64,000 nucleotides of DNA from Azadirachta indica (GCA_022749755.1 CM040453.1:3618102-3682101), one strand, 5' to 3'. Positions 12,030-23,771 are shown, numbered from the stretch's first letter. Program-made: numbers and translations. Notes: a model not told the origin generated them from the letters alone.

Positions 12030-12944
12030 TTAAGCTTTACCATTTTGGGGATCAATATGTGGATAGGAAAATCTTGAAGTTATACCTGTTTCTTTCAAAT
12101 ATGGTTCAAAGGCTTTGTATTCACCTTCCATGTCAAACTGAATGTGTTTGATTTTCTTATCTAACGGGTTTTCCACTTGAGCTTTAAATATTTTAAGGGT
12201 GTTTAGTGCTTCCCTTTTACTGGCAAAAGGGTATATCCGAGTAAAGCATGTCAAATCATCAATGAATGCTATATAATACCTATGACCTTGATTAGAAAGT
12301 ATGGGAGCTGGTCCTCAAAGGTCTGTGTGAATGATTTCAAGGGGTTTTGTAGCCCTTGTTTCTGTGGTTTTAAAATTTAGTTTATGAAATTTACCATATT
12401 GACAAGCCTTACAAAAAGATATATCTGATTTTTCATTAAATTTGAAATGAGTACAATCAGATATACTATTTTTTAGAGAAGTAAAGTTCAAATGTCCTAA
12501 TTTTCTATGCCATACATTTAAGTCATTAGCAAAACTTATTTCTTTGTTGGCTCACTCAGATATGTTTGTATTAATATATAACATAGCCTTAGGGAAATAA
12601 GGAACACAATCTGTTGATTGAGGGAGTGACTCAAAAGCTGGAAGAGGTAAGATGGTGTGACTTGAAGGGCAAATATGTAGCTGATACAGGCCATCTTTAG
12701 CCACTCCTCGCAGCAGGGTTTTCTTTTGGATTTTGTTCTTAATCAAGCACAAATGTTTATCAAATAAGATATCAATGTTATTGTTAGCAACTAATTTTGA
12801 AGAACTAAAAAGATTTTTTGTTATTTCAGGCACATACAGAATGTTTTTCAAGAAAAGGTATTTGGTGTTTTGTATGTGATTAGATGGTAAGAATGAATAT
12901 CCTACATGAGATATAGGAAGTTTGTTGCCATTACCTATTGCCAA
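12030..12944 (-). pseudogene. copia integrase and pre-integrase/protease remnants
   Basis: 12944-12552 encodes the segment between protease and integrase of copia Pol. It has the motif FLKNILYVPEITKNLFSSSKLV (a match to the family's VLYVPxxxxNLLSVS) and a GLYQL motif from the pre-integrase domain. 12254-12030 keeps part of the integrase core, with YPFASKREAL and IQFDMEGEY, where the family has the second catalytic Asp. The frame is broken between these two pieces and again downstream to the RT. Confidence 0.8.
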
Positions 12945-13103
12945 TTCCTCTTTGCCTCTATATTCTGCTACAATATTGAGATTGTCAACACTATTTGTGA
13001 TGTGGTCTGTGGCTCCACTGTTAAGATATCAAGATTGACTAGAAATAGTCTTAGGAACTGCAACATAAGCTTTCCTTTGGTAATTTCTCTCATCAGTTCT
13101 TGG

Positions 13104-13480
13104 CTAAAATTTCTTATTGAATGTGAACCAACACTTGAAAGCTTCATGGCCTATTCTTTGACAAATCTGGCAAGTTGTTTTGTTTTCACCAGTCAAGTGA
13201 TCTCTTTCACCTCCTTTAACCAGATTGCTGCTTATCATTTGGTTATGTTTGTAATAACCTAAGTGTTGATATGGGTTGTTACTTGCATGCCAATTCCTTT
13301 TCTGAAAGGTATTGTGTTTTAGTTGAACAAAATTAGCTGAAAGATTTGGTACCAGATTTAGATTCCCAATTGACATGTTCTTTTCATTTCTCCTTTCTTG
13401 ACTGATAAGTAAAGAGTAAACTTCTTAAAGTGAAGGTTTTTGTGGTCTGAAAGTTATATTCACTATTACTGATACCGAAA
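13104..13480 (-). pseudogene. copia gag, 3' part with zinc knuckle
   Basis: On the minus strand the frame contains PSL-stop-EVYSLLISQERR (the family's PSLEEVYSLLLS motif) and then a CCHC zinc knuckle, CQICQRIGHEAFKC, used for nucleic-acid binding. The gag frame comes back here after the gypsy insertion. In-frame stops show decay. Confidence 0.8.
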
Positions 13481-14465
13481 AATGGAGGTATGTGGGAAAA
13501 TTAATGTTTGCTAAAGAAAAATAGATTACTAAGCTCTATTTCTAATATTAACAATAAAGGGATACGGAAACACTATAAAATTGTTATTAAAGATTGTAAA
13601 GCTTAAAAAAAACACTCACCACTTTATGGAAAATTCTCCAAGAGATACAGAGTATAAAATACAAGAATTTTATTAAAGTCAACTCAAAACAACTTGATTC
13701 CAATACTATATGCTTGAAGCTTTTATATAGGCTCTTACAAGAAAAGAAATGTTAAAGATTAGGGCAACAACCCCTAAAAATTTCAATGGTTAGGCCAACA
13801 ACCATTACCAAAATTTGACGAATGAATACAAATATTTAAAATTCTTTGAAAATAAATCAAAACAGCTAAGATTTTGAATTACAACTCACCAAATCCTTCT
13901 ATCATCTAGAAATTAAACAAAACACATTGAATTTAGGCTAAAAAATCTCTAAAATTCGTGCATCCAAATTTTGCCTTGAAAATGAACATATTGTGAAAAA
14001 ATTATTATAATTTTCTCTAGAGAACTTCAAATGCTAAACCGTAAAATTTTATAGAAAGCTTACTTCTTCAAATTTCTAATGGTATTAACCTCTTTCTGAA
14101 ATATTGCTTCAATGAATACAGTTTGAATTATGAAATTACCCCTCTGACAGTGTTTTCATAATTTAGTAAATTAGGGTAATCTTCTTGAACTTATTGGCAC
14201 TTAAGTTCTGCTCTTGATGTTAGGAGACTCCCATTTCAATCTCCCCTAGTTGAAGAAACTCATCCTTGAGTCTATATTGTTGTGATCCTTATAGTATGAA
14301 GATAAATCCAAAACGTTGAATATAGATGAAACACCATAACTTTCTGGCAACTCGATTTTGTAAGCATTTTCTCCAATTCGTTGCAATACTTTAAATGGTC
14401 GATCAACTTTAGGCTTGAGTTTAGCATATTTTTCAGGTGAAAAACGTGCTTTTCGAAGATGTATC
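13480..14465 (-). mobile_element. Ty3/gypsy remnant nested in copia gag
   Basis: On the minus strand about 14462-14255 encodes the C-terminal end of gypsy Pol (RKARFSPEKYAKLKP, RPFKVLQRIGENAYKIELP, YGVSSIFNVLDLS). This is the segment after the integrase core that ends in a stop. It is followed by LTR-like sequence with a TATA box (TATATAAAAGC near 13730), an AATAAA-type signal near 13675, and AT-rich DNA down to about 13490. The copia gag frame is interrupted at about 14460 and returns at about 13480. So it is a truncated gypsy 3' end inserted into, or recombined with, the copia element. Exact borders and any target duplication were not found. Confidence 0.75.
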
Positions 14466-14850
14466 CGAAATGTGCTTGAGTTTGGGCAGAAAATTGCTTT
14501 TGTAAGGCTGTCCAGACTTCATATGATGTTTTGCAATCCAAGACTGTTCCAAGAGTGCTCTCTGTTAATGAGGATAAAAGCCAGCCCATTAGTGCTTGAT
14601 CTTGCCTCTCCTAAGCACAATATTCAAGGGACACCAGCATTTTTCTTGGTATGAGTTTGGTTCCATCAATGAACCTTTCTAAGCCACTGGCTCTGATGTT
14701 TGGCAATACTTGAATCTTTCATAGTAGATAATTTGTGTTTGATAACTTAATAGGTGTAGCAAAGATAAAATGGGTGTTTGATTGATTGAAAGGAGTAATG
14801 TTTGTTAAATTAGTGTTGCTGCTTGAAGCCGTATTGTTACTGCTTGCTAT
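14460..14850 (-). pseudogene. copia gag, 5' part
   Basis: On the minus strand the region reads as the N-terminal gag domain (UBN2/retrotran_gag type): a KLSNTNYLL motif, then ERQDQALMGWLLSSL and SYEVWTALQKQF. Stops interrupt it at 14721-14719 (TGA in the place of a family Trp) and 14613-14611 (TAG, also at a family Trp). It ends at about 14460, where gypsy sequence begins. Confidence 0.75.
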
Positions 14851-14851
14851 A

Positions 14852-14863
14852 GCTCTAATACCA
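14852..14863 (-). other. Primer-binding site of copia element
   Basis: On the minus strand TGGTATTAGAGC directly follows the 5' LTR. It matches the complement of the 3' end of initiator methionine tRNA (TGGTATCAGAGC) with one mismatch, the usual primer of plant copia elements. Confidence 0.9.
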
Positions 14864-15245
14864 AGTTAAAATTTCTGCAATCTAATAATTCTTCTGTGTT
14901 TTTTCTTTACTTGCATATTACGGCTTGCTCATAAGGGTTACAAGAGTGGCCTTTTATATGAGGTACACAAAGAATTTACAAACCCTAAAAATATTATGTA
15001 ATTCATTGTATAGTAGTCTATGTGTATTACAGAATCATCGTCATAGAAATGTAGATTTTCTTCCTTGCTGGTTTTTATGTAAACCATTTGTGCAGTGTAT
15101 GTTGTAGCTGTTGTGCCGTACTTGTTCTTTGTCCTGTAATAGCTGCTGAAAATTCTTCTGATGTTGGGCCTTAGCTAGATGCAGGTTCGGTCTTTGGGCT
15201 AGGTAGGAGCTTAGGGCTAGGCAGAATGATCCACTAGTTTTAACA
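14864..15245 (-). repeat. 5' LTR of the copia element
   Basis: Partner of 9365-9730. It carries an extra stretch of about 20 bp near 15203-15222, a local duplication of a GGGCTAGG-type motif. Ends are TGTTAAAA and TTTTAACT on the minus strand. It is followed on the plus strand by GAGGA, the target duplication. Confidence 0.92.
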
Positions 15246-15250
15246 GAGGA

Positions 15251-18240
15251 GTTTTGCAAAGAAGAAAATCTTTTTTTTTTTTCCTGATTTTCCTCGGCAA
15301 CGAAGTGTTGCAAAGTGGGTTTAGGAAAGCTTGTTAAACGATATAAAATGTTAGAAGGGCCACGTGTACGTTTATGATTGATTCTTCAGATAACCATTAG
15401 TTGTAAATTTAATCTAAACGATATGATGTGATATTTGTCTTTTTTTTTTTTAACTTTTAACCTTATTTTCATAGAATATAATTATTATTTTACCCTTTTA
15501 ATGCTATCAATAACAAAAAGAGTGTGTTTAACAATTAATTTGACAGTGAAGGGATAAATATTATTCATACAATAAAATGTGGTCCAAATATTATTTTCTC
15601 TATATATTAACACATTTGCTTTACTTCATAAATTTTAAAGTCTAATTCATTATGTTATTATTATTATTATTACAACAAACATCAATTAACCTTCATTAAT
15701 TTTGGATAATACTCATTCCAATTTCTTTTTTTTTTTCCCCATACATATACATTTATAATTGCTCATTATTCATCATATAATTTATAAACTTTAGTAGTCA
15801 TAACTTCAAAATTTTGGAACTTCTTAAATTAATAGTCATCAAAAGCTGATAGTGAGCTAGTGATCCAATCCGATCCAATCCATCATTTACTCCCATTCCA
15901 TACAAAGAGTTGTAGAACAATTCGCATCGCACACATTTCAAAATTCTTGGCGATGTATGCGAGATAGAATTAGATAGTATATTCTTGTAATATTGGTAGT
16001 GGCTACGAATAATTAGAACACAAATTCATAATTTTTTTAAGCAGGCTAAATTTTTAATCATTGATGTGAATTTTATTGTTTCATGTAAAAGAATTAATAA
16101 AAAGAACGTTTTACAAAAATAAAATTTTATTTGAATTTTTTTTTACAAATAAATAAAGAAATTATAAAATCAAAATATTTTTTTATAATTTATAATATAA
16201 GAATTTATAGAAAAATATAATAATCAATATTTAGATTTAGAGGATTTTTTTTCTTGTTTTCACATAAAAATGTAATTTATTTATTTGTATCAAATAATTC
16301 TCTTATAGATAATAACATCGCCAAATAATTCCAATAATATAGAATATTTTAACCCTAACAATAGAAGTGCATACAACGAAACAATAAATATTAACTAAAG
16401 TTTCATTATTTTGATAATAGTTAGGAGTTTATTTAATGGAATTGAATGAATTTTATTTATATTTAAAAAAATATATAAAAAAACAAGTTAATTCTCATAA
16501 ATTTTTTTTTTAAGAAATGTTGTCTAGGTTGTAAAGGATAATATAACCATATATTTTATAAAAATGTAAAACTATTGATATATGTAATTAGTAAATTATT
16601 GCATTAATTTCCTCTAATGCCTTTTTAACAAAATTGAATTATTTTCTTAAAATTAAATCAAATTTGATAAGTATATATATATATTATAGATATAAAAGTA
16701 ATTTTAATTCATGAAAGGTAGAATATTTTACAAATTTTGTACATATATTTTATCACGATCAAATACAATTGAATCATATTGATTTGTCATATTTTAAAAA
16801 ATATATTTTTATTAAAAAGTTTAAATTAAAACTAGAAATTTCATCCGTGAAATATCAAATCTTTACTCTATATTATTACCATAAATTTGGATTTCGGACC
16901 CTAAAATAAAATATAAAACTGTTATATTTGAATGGAACACAAAAATATATGTAAAAGACTAAAATAAAATAACCTTAGATTATTTCAATTTTCAACAAAC
17001 CAATCTCTAATTTTGCAAGTTGAGGATTCTCACAAAAAGCCCAGAACAAGAATCCAGCTCCATTAATCTCACAACTTCATCATTCTTCAACAACATTTTG
17101 CATTTGCTTAAGTAAGGACTTCCTTCCCATACATCTAACATTTTCCAGCAGACAATAATTCCCTGCATTCTTAACTTTTTCTTGCTCTTTCAGATGTTTA
17201 ATTGAACAGTCTAAATTTAACGTTCTTAATTAATTCGATCAATTAGAACACTACAGTAGAGTACCATAATATTGAACATTTACATTAATTATAAGTTATA
17301 GGGACCCGTCTTGTAGGTTACATTCCATCCATGCAATTTCCTTTTAATTTTTGTCATATATATGATTAGCCGGTGTATAGTTAGAAATGATTTATTATAT
17401 AAATTAAAAAAGAAACAAACATTCAGATATGTAAAGGTTAATTTTATTCACATTGTGTACAGCTATATGTAATTGACCAGCTAATTACGAAAAAGTGTAA
17501 AGAATTTGGATATATAGAACCAAAACAAAGTAAATATACATAAAATTGAATCAAATTAATTAATTACCAAATTAAAGAATTCAATCTGCTGCATGCTAGC
17601 TAGAAGGTTTCAATATTCTAATTGATGTTTGTAAGGATACCAAATGGAGGAAACCCATTGAACAAAGTAAATATACATTTCATAATGACATTTCCAACTT
17701 ATTCTAATTGATGCTTAAATTGTAATTAATTGTCATTGATCTTTTGTACAATCATCTGTTCCAAGCAAAATTCGATAATATGCAAATTCATTAATTATTA
17801 CACTTAAGTGGGGGAAACCCATTAATTTAATTTGATGGCTAGTTAGTCACGCTTAACCCTTAACGCAAGATTATGGTATTACATCAAAATAACCAAGCAA
17901 AAGTCGATAAACACATTAATTAATTCCTCCACAACAACAACAACAACAACAATATTAACAAAGGAAACATTAGGTTATCAAAGAAAGAATTAAAGAATTA
18001 AGTATGAATTTTAAAATAATAAAAAAGAAAATTAATTACACCGTGATGTTCACACGACACAATTTTGGCTCACGTGATTAACAGATATTAAACAATATAG
18101 CTAGTTTCATTGTTTCAGAAATAACAAATAAGGATACAGGGAGTCGATTTGTATTAATTTGAAAATGACCTTCACGTTTAGCCCATGCCATGTGGCTGTT
18201 AGCTAGCGTTTAATACAATAAATAAGGATAATCTGGTCAT
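15251..18240. other. AT-rich intergenic DNA
   Basis: No gene seen. There are many poly-A/poly-T and AT runs, and a (CAA)n tract near 17931-17950. The last part is presumably the promoter of the GH17 gene. Confidence 0.5.
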
Positions 18241-18246
18241 TTTCAA

Positions 18247-18253
18247 TATAAAG
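18247..18253 (+). promoter_or_regulatory. Probable TATA box of the GH17 gene
   Basis: TATAAAG about 150 nt before the start codon, followed by a CT-rich leader (about 18330-18380) that resembles a plant 5' UTR. Confidence 0.4.
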
Positions 18254-18396
18254 AATAAAAAAACAACCAACGAACTCTTCCCGCCAAATCTAACAGAATT
18301 AACCCCCAAATTCTCCTCAATTATTCTCACTCAGCACTTTCACTTCCAAACAAACTCATCTCTCTCTTTCTCGCTCTCCAAAGAAACAAGAAGCTC

Positions 18397-19563
18397 ATGG
18401 CCTCTCTTCTTTTCTTCACCTTCTCTCTCGTCTTTCTTCTCTATATCCTCCATGGAACCTCTTCACTTCCCATCGTCGGGGTCACTTATACACCGACCAT
18501 CAGTACCGTTGCCACAGCCGCTAACCCACCACCAACTCCTCCGCCGCCACCGGACCGTGTTGCTTCGACAGTAAACTCTCTCAAGTTCCCTTCAGTCCGC
18601 CTCCCGAACTCTGACCCGTCAATAATCCGGGCGTTCGCTTACACGAACACTTCTCTCCTCCTTTCAATCCCCAGCACTTTCGTTCCCGCGTTGGCCGCTA
18701 ACCGCTCTTTAGCCCTTCGCTGGCTGTATCGCCATGTTCTGCCTTTTTACCCTCGATCAAAAATCTCCTTGATCTCCGTCGGGAATGATATCTTCGATAC
18801 GACGCCGGATTTCTCGCCATTCCTTCTCCCCGCCGTCCGAAACGTCCATTTGGCACTTCACGATCTTGGCATCAGAAGGATTTCGGTATCCACCACGTTC
18901 TCTTTCTTTAACATCATTACGACGGCGTTTCCACCATCTTCGGCGCAATTTCAAGAACCGGCTGGGAGTCTCATAATGAAGCCGCTGCTTCAGTTCTTGG
19001 AAGACACGAACTCCTCTTTTTTGGTTAATCTGTATCCGTACAACATGTACCGGCTCAACAGTGAGATTCCTCTAGGGTTTGCGTTGTTTCAGGACTACCC
19101 TTTCAATTTCAGGGATGATTTGGTGACCGGGGTGAGGTATAAGAACCTTTTCGACATGATGGTGGACGCGGTAATCAGCGCGATGGCGGTGGCTGGCCAC
19201 GAGAACATTCCGGTCGTAGTTGCGGAGACCGGGTGGCCGAGTTCTGGTGTCGACGCTAGCGAGGTTGAAGCCACCCCTGCTTTTGCGGAGATGTACTTGA
19301 AAGGTTTGGTGGCGCATTTGAGATCTGGGTTTGGCTCACCTTTGAGAAAAGAAGGAGTTGCAGAGGCGTACATATATGAATTGGTTGATAAGGAAGTGAA
19401 GGGGACGAGAAGCTGGGGGATTTTGCATCAGAATATGACGATGAAGTACAACATTCAGTTCTCTAAAGGCTGCAAAATTGGTGTTGGGTTAAGAAATTTG
19501 TCGATCATTGTTGTACCGCTGATTGGTTTCTTGATGAATTTGTTCTTTGTCGCTAATGTTTAA
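18397..19563 (+). CDS. GPI-type glycoside hydrolase family 17 protein (glucan endo-1,3-beta-glucosidase-like)
   Basis: A 388-residue intronless protein. Residues 1-23 form a signal peptide. GH17 motifs follow: VGVTYTP at the start of the barrel, VNLYPYNMY (210-218), VVVAETGWPSSG with nucleophile Glu277, and YIYELVDKE (325-333). The family hydrolyses beta-1,3-glucan (callose) at the cell wall or plasmodesmata. The C-terminal hydrophobic tail (about 362-388) suggests a GPI anchor. Two oddities. The acid/base motif, normally VGNE, reads SVGND, so the catalytic Glu is Asp131. A proline-rich insertion (44-52) sits in the first loop. There is no C-terminal X8 domain. Homology is certain, but activity is doubtful and a binding or non-catalytic role is possible. 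The start is the first ATG after a CT-rich leader. Confidence 0.9.
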   Translation: MASLLFFTFSLVFLLYILHGTSSLPIVGVTYTPTISTVATAANPPPTPPPPPDRVASTVNSLKFPSVRLPNSDPSIIRAFAYTNTSLLLSIPSTFVPALAANRSLALRWLYRHVLPFYPRSKISLISVGNDIFDTTPDFSPFLLPAVRNVHLALHDLGIRRISVSTTFSFFNIITTAFPPSSAQFQEPAGSLIMKPLLQFLEDTNSSFLVNLYPYNMYRLNSEIPLGFALFQDYPFNFRDDLVTGVRYKNLFDMMVDAVISAMAVAGHENIPVVVAETGWPSSGVDASEVEATPAFAEMYLKGLVAHLRSGFGSPLRKEGVAEAYIYELVDKEVKGTRSWGILHQNMTMKYNIQFSKGCKIGVGLRNLSIIVVPLIGFLMNLFFVANV

Positions 19564-20800
19564 GAGTTCGGTGACTGATATTTTTGTTGAATAGAAGCTT
19601 CTGGGTGGCTGGGATTTGATCATTGAAATTGAAGTATGGTAACCGGGGTTTTTCTTCCTGTTTAGTTACCTTTCATCGAATGTTCACAGTTTCAATATTG
19701 TTTACTCTGTTTCCAGTAAAAAATTTTGATTCAGTTTAATTTGCTGAGTTTAGGTCTGATTTGTGGAGCTGATCATTACGCATAATTGATATGTTAGTGA
19801 ATCAGATTTTCATAGATGATCATTAGCTTAGCTTGAAAAAGATGATTGTACATCTATTGCAGTACTTAATAAATGACACATTCAATGAAATGTTCTTTTT
19901 GTTTGGAGGATTTGTGTGCTTGTCTCTATTTTTTTTTTTTTTTCTTTTGCTTGTTTATTTTGATTTTGTTACAATAATTACGGCTTAAGCGTGATTAGCC
20001 ATCAAAATGGCCCACAAGAGAAGAAAATTTTAAGAATTGGCAAATATGTGACCTCTAAATTTCAACGGTTGTGGTGTTCCAAATGAGGTTATTCTTGATT
20101 CTATGTTGCTGGTTGATGTTACGGATTCAATGTTTTATCTTGGCCAAGTTGGTTTTCATTCTATTATGAAGTATAAACTTACCCTTCGTTATTGAGATAC
20201 TGAAATTGATACATATTCATTCAAAAGTTTATCCTAAATATTTCACAACTATCCTATCAAGCACAAATAGTTCTTTTGATTCATTTTGTCTTTGTTTTAT
20301 GGTAACTACCTAAAATATGTAAAAATAACTTCTTGAGTAATAATAATAGTAATAAAAACATTGAAATAAAACTTGTACAAAAAGATTAGACAAAGTATGT
20401 TCATAAAGTGTGATTTTTGGTTCAAATTAATACTTAAATTATTTTTTAAATAAATATTTGTTAAGTCTATTTTTTTGGGAAACTAATTTTAAGCGCTTCT
20501 ATGGAAATAGTTTAATATTTCAATTTAAAATTGGAATGGTTTTTGGTGGTTTAATTAGTATCGTCGTTGGTTTGGGCCTACGAACCCAAAAGTGTAACAA
20601 CCCAAAGAAACAACCTGCTTCGCTCCGAAAAAAATTAAAAAAAAAGGGGTTAAAAATGAAAAAGTCATTCATGTTCACTTTTTCTTTTTCTCAAGAAAAT
20701 TAAAAACTTACCCCAAAAAAAAAAAAAAAAAGAAGCCATTTAGGCTCACTTTAGAAAAAGAAAAAGAAAAAGGAAAGACGAGTATTATTTGTTTATTTGC
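19564..20800. other. Intergenic DNA
   Basis: The first 300 bases are probably the 3' UTR of the GH17 gene. The rest is AT-rich without a gene. Telobox-like and TGGGCC-type motifs near 20570-20840 likely belong to the promoter of the next gene. Confidence 0.45.
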
Positions 20801-20819
20801 TAAAACCGTTTAATTTCGC

Positions 20820-23771
20820 AAACCCTGAAAAATTCTCGAACCCTCAATTCACCAAATGCAGCTTTCCTTGAATTACAGGTAATGTTAATATTTCTTTGTT
20901 TCACAAAATTTTGCCAATATAATAAATTTCCATTTTCATCATTTAAGTTTTTTTTTTTAATTTTTATTTTTTCGTGTTATTCAACTTTTTTTGAGCGATT
21001 TTGAATGCGTTAACGTCAATATATTCCCTTGGTTGTCCTTTTTTTTTTTATTTATTTTTGGTTTGGTTGCTGAGAAAATAGGGAGTAACGAAAGAAAACT
21101 GAATTGAAGTACTGTGGGCACAGTTGTTTCAATTTTTAATGAACGGAAAGTTGAATTAACTGAATTTGCTGTTTCATTCTCTTTTTCTTGTTGATGATTC
21201 ATGGCTGCAACATTCAAATTTCTGGTTTCTATTCTTTCTATAACCGTTATCAGTAACAGTGTAGTGTGTAAAGTTGGAGATAGTGCTGTAATAAAATGAG
21301 TAGGATTTTAGGTTCTTGATGCAAATCCTTAACAGAAAAATCTTCGATGTCATGTTGTTAGAATTCATATTTTATATCTAGAGTTATGGTTGATTCGAAT
21401 TTTGGGAGATTTTCATCAATTTTATTGTAAATACTTTTTTGTACGTTTTTTGGTCCTTTGCTGCTTCAACATTGTTGGTTAGTGGTTTCCTGATTTTCCA
21501 TTTTTCCTTTAAAGATGCTGCCATCCTATTAAATCTGTTGTTAGGACTTAATTTTGGTTCATTGTTTGTGTTTTGTCATATACCCTTCATGTGCTGGTGA
21601 CTAGGATTTTAGTGCAATTTGGATTGTGTCCAGGATCTGACTACATGTGTTAATTTCGTATGAACTAAACATGTTTAATTATTTTCATCACCTTGAAGCT
21701 TGTTACGTGTTGATACTTGATTGAGATTATCAATGATATATAGACAATCTTTAGGGTGCAAATTATCTTTGCTTTGATTTTGATTTGGTCTTTTATATTG
21801 GATCTTCCTTACTTTCGAGTAGCCCTGACCAATTCACGTAGAGGACCGATTTACAGGTTTTCATTCTTTCACTTTGTTGATGCTTTTCATTTTATAAATT
21901 ATCAGTGATAGTTAATATGCATATCACTCTTGCTCCCCTTTTCAATTTTCTCCTTGTGTGTGTTGCTTTGCATGTGTGTTTGAGTGGAGCCAGTCTAAAT
22001 GTCTGCTTATAGAAGTGAATGATAGGCTGTTGATTGCAAGATAACAAAGCTTGTTTACATTCATAGCTGTATGAGTAGCAGAACAGTTGCAGCTGACTAG
22101 AGGATGTCTGGCTTATCAACTCCAAAGGCAAAAGCCACATGGACACTTGCTTTCCACGAAATATTTGTTGATTCGTGTCTAGAACAGACGTTGAAAGGGA
22201 ACAAACCTGGTACACATTTTACTAAGGAGGGTTGGAGAAATATTGTTGAGTCATTTTACAAAAAGACGGGTTTGAGGTATGATAAAAAACAAATGAAGAA
22301 TCACTGGGATAGCACTAAGGAGCAATGGAAAGTCTGGTGTAAGCTAATTAAAGCTAGTGTTATGAAGTGGGATCCAGAAACACATAAATTTGGTGCAAAT
22401 GATGAAGAATGGACCAAATATATACAGGTATATTAACAAACCTCAGAGTAGCATGTCTTATGAAGTGAAGATGTTGGGAAGGGAAAATTGGGGCGGATGC
22501 TCTGGGAAGTTTTTGTTTTTCTTCATGCATTCCTGATTAGTAATAGCATCATACTTTTTGTCACAGGCAAACCCAGAAGCTGCACAATTTCGATTTAAGG
22601 AACTCCAACAGGCCGACAAATTGAAAACAATCTTTGATGGTACCATAAATACCAAAGACACAGAACTCTGGACTCCACGTAAGAGGCAGAATGATAGTTC
22701 AACCACTTCCCTTTTATGTACAAAAGAGTCAGGCACACTAAAGCCAGATAGGCGGGGTTACTCTTGTGGTGATGCTGTTGTAGTTTACTCTAGACGTAGC
22801 CGAAGGCTTGCCAGTGAACAAAGTACATCTGTTTCAAAGCCAAAAGCTAGCTGGATACCTGCCTTGCATGAAATCTTTGTTGATATATGCCTTGAAGAGA
22901 CACTAAAGGGAAATAGACCTGGGACACATTTTACCAAGGAGGGTTGGAGGAATATTGTGGAATCATTCCAAGAAAAGACTGGTTTGAGGTATGATAGGAT
23001 ACAACTAAAAAATCATTGGGATTCAACAAAGGAACAGTGGAAGGTTTGGTGCAAGCTAATTGGCACTTTTTATATGAGATGGGATCCAAATACCAGAAGG
23101 TTTGGTGCTAGCGAAGATGACTGGGAGAACTATGTACAGGTATATTAATTACTTACAGTAGTTGATGCTATTTAAGTGGAAAACTTAGGTATGTTGATCA
23201 TGCATTCTAGCTTAAAGATAGCACAACTGTTTTGTTACAGGCAAACCCAGAAGCAGCACAATTTCGATTTAAGGAACTACAGAACACTCAAAAACTGGAA
23301 ATCATCTTTAACGGGACAATGAATACTGGAGAGGCAGATATTCAGCATCGAGGGAATAATGATGGTTCTACCTCATCTCATGAGCAAGTCACAACAGAGC
23401 TGGACCATAAAAGGCAACGGCTTGATGACAGTCCTACCACATCACGCTTGCATTTAGATGAACCAGGCACAGCAAAACTGGACAGAGAAACTGAGCATCT
23501 TTATGACGTTGAATCAGGGAGTGCTGTCACGATTCAAAGGAGTTCTATAACCTTTCAGCCAACAAAAGGCAAACTCAGTTATACCATCGGGGAATGCATT
23601 CAATGCCTTGATGGTATGGAGGAGGTAGAACAAGGAAGTAGCTTGTATTTGTTTGCTTTAGATTTATTCCTGAAGAAAGAATATAGAGAAATTTTTCTTG
23701 AATTGAAGGAGCCTAGTGTCAGGATTGCATGGTTGCAGCGGCTGCAATCATTTAGTCCGCCTTTGTATTGA
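20820..23771 (+). CDS. Myb/SANT-like (trihelix-type) protein with two tandem DNA-binding modules
   Basis: The coding exons are 22104-22427, 22567-23139 and 23241-23771, giving 475 residues. Both introns are phase 0. A non-coding first exon appears to end at 20878 (CAG/GT), with a 1.2-kb intron in the 5' UTR to an acceptor at 22091-22092. Each of the first two exons ends a Myb/SANT-like domain of the L10-interacting MYB-like type (Pfam Myb_DNA-bind_3): WTLAFHEIFVDSCLEQTLKGN in module 1 and WIPALHEIFVDICLEETLKGN in module 2, each followed by HFTKEGWRNIVESF and KNHWDSTKEQWKVWCKLI. The C-terminal domain (YTIGECIQCLDGMEEVE, ALDLFLKKEYREIFL, IAWLQRLQS) is typical of this plant family. It is probably a nuclear DNA-binding protein; its targets are unknown. 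The second module looks like an exon duplication. Confidence 0.9.

Larger units (their letters stand above)
9360..15250 (-). mobile_element. Ty1/copia LTR retrotransposon, inactive, with nested gypsy piece
   Basis: Read on the minus strand, the element runs from the 5' LTR (15245-14864) through the primer-binding site, gag, protease/integrase, RT and RNase H to the 3' LTR (9730-9365). It is flanked by the 5-bp target duplication GAGGA (9360-9364 and 15246-15250). The order integrase before RT is diagnostic for copia. The LTRs are 382 and 366 bp. They differ by an indel of about 20 bp and, by eye, roughly twenty substitutions, so the insertion is not recent. Coding parts carry stops and frame breaks, so it is non-autonomous. 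About 1 kb of unrelated Ty3/gypsy sequence is inserted in gag. Confidence 0.95.
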
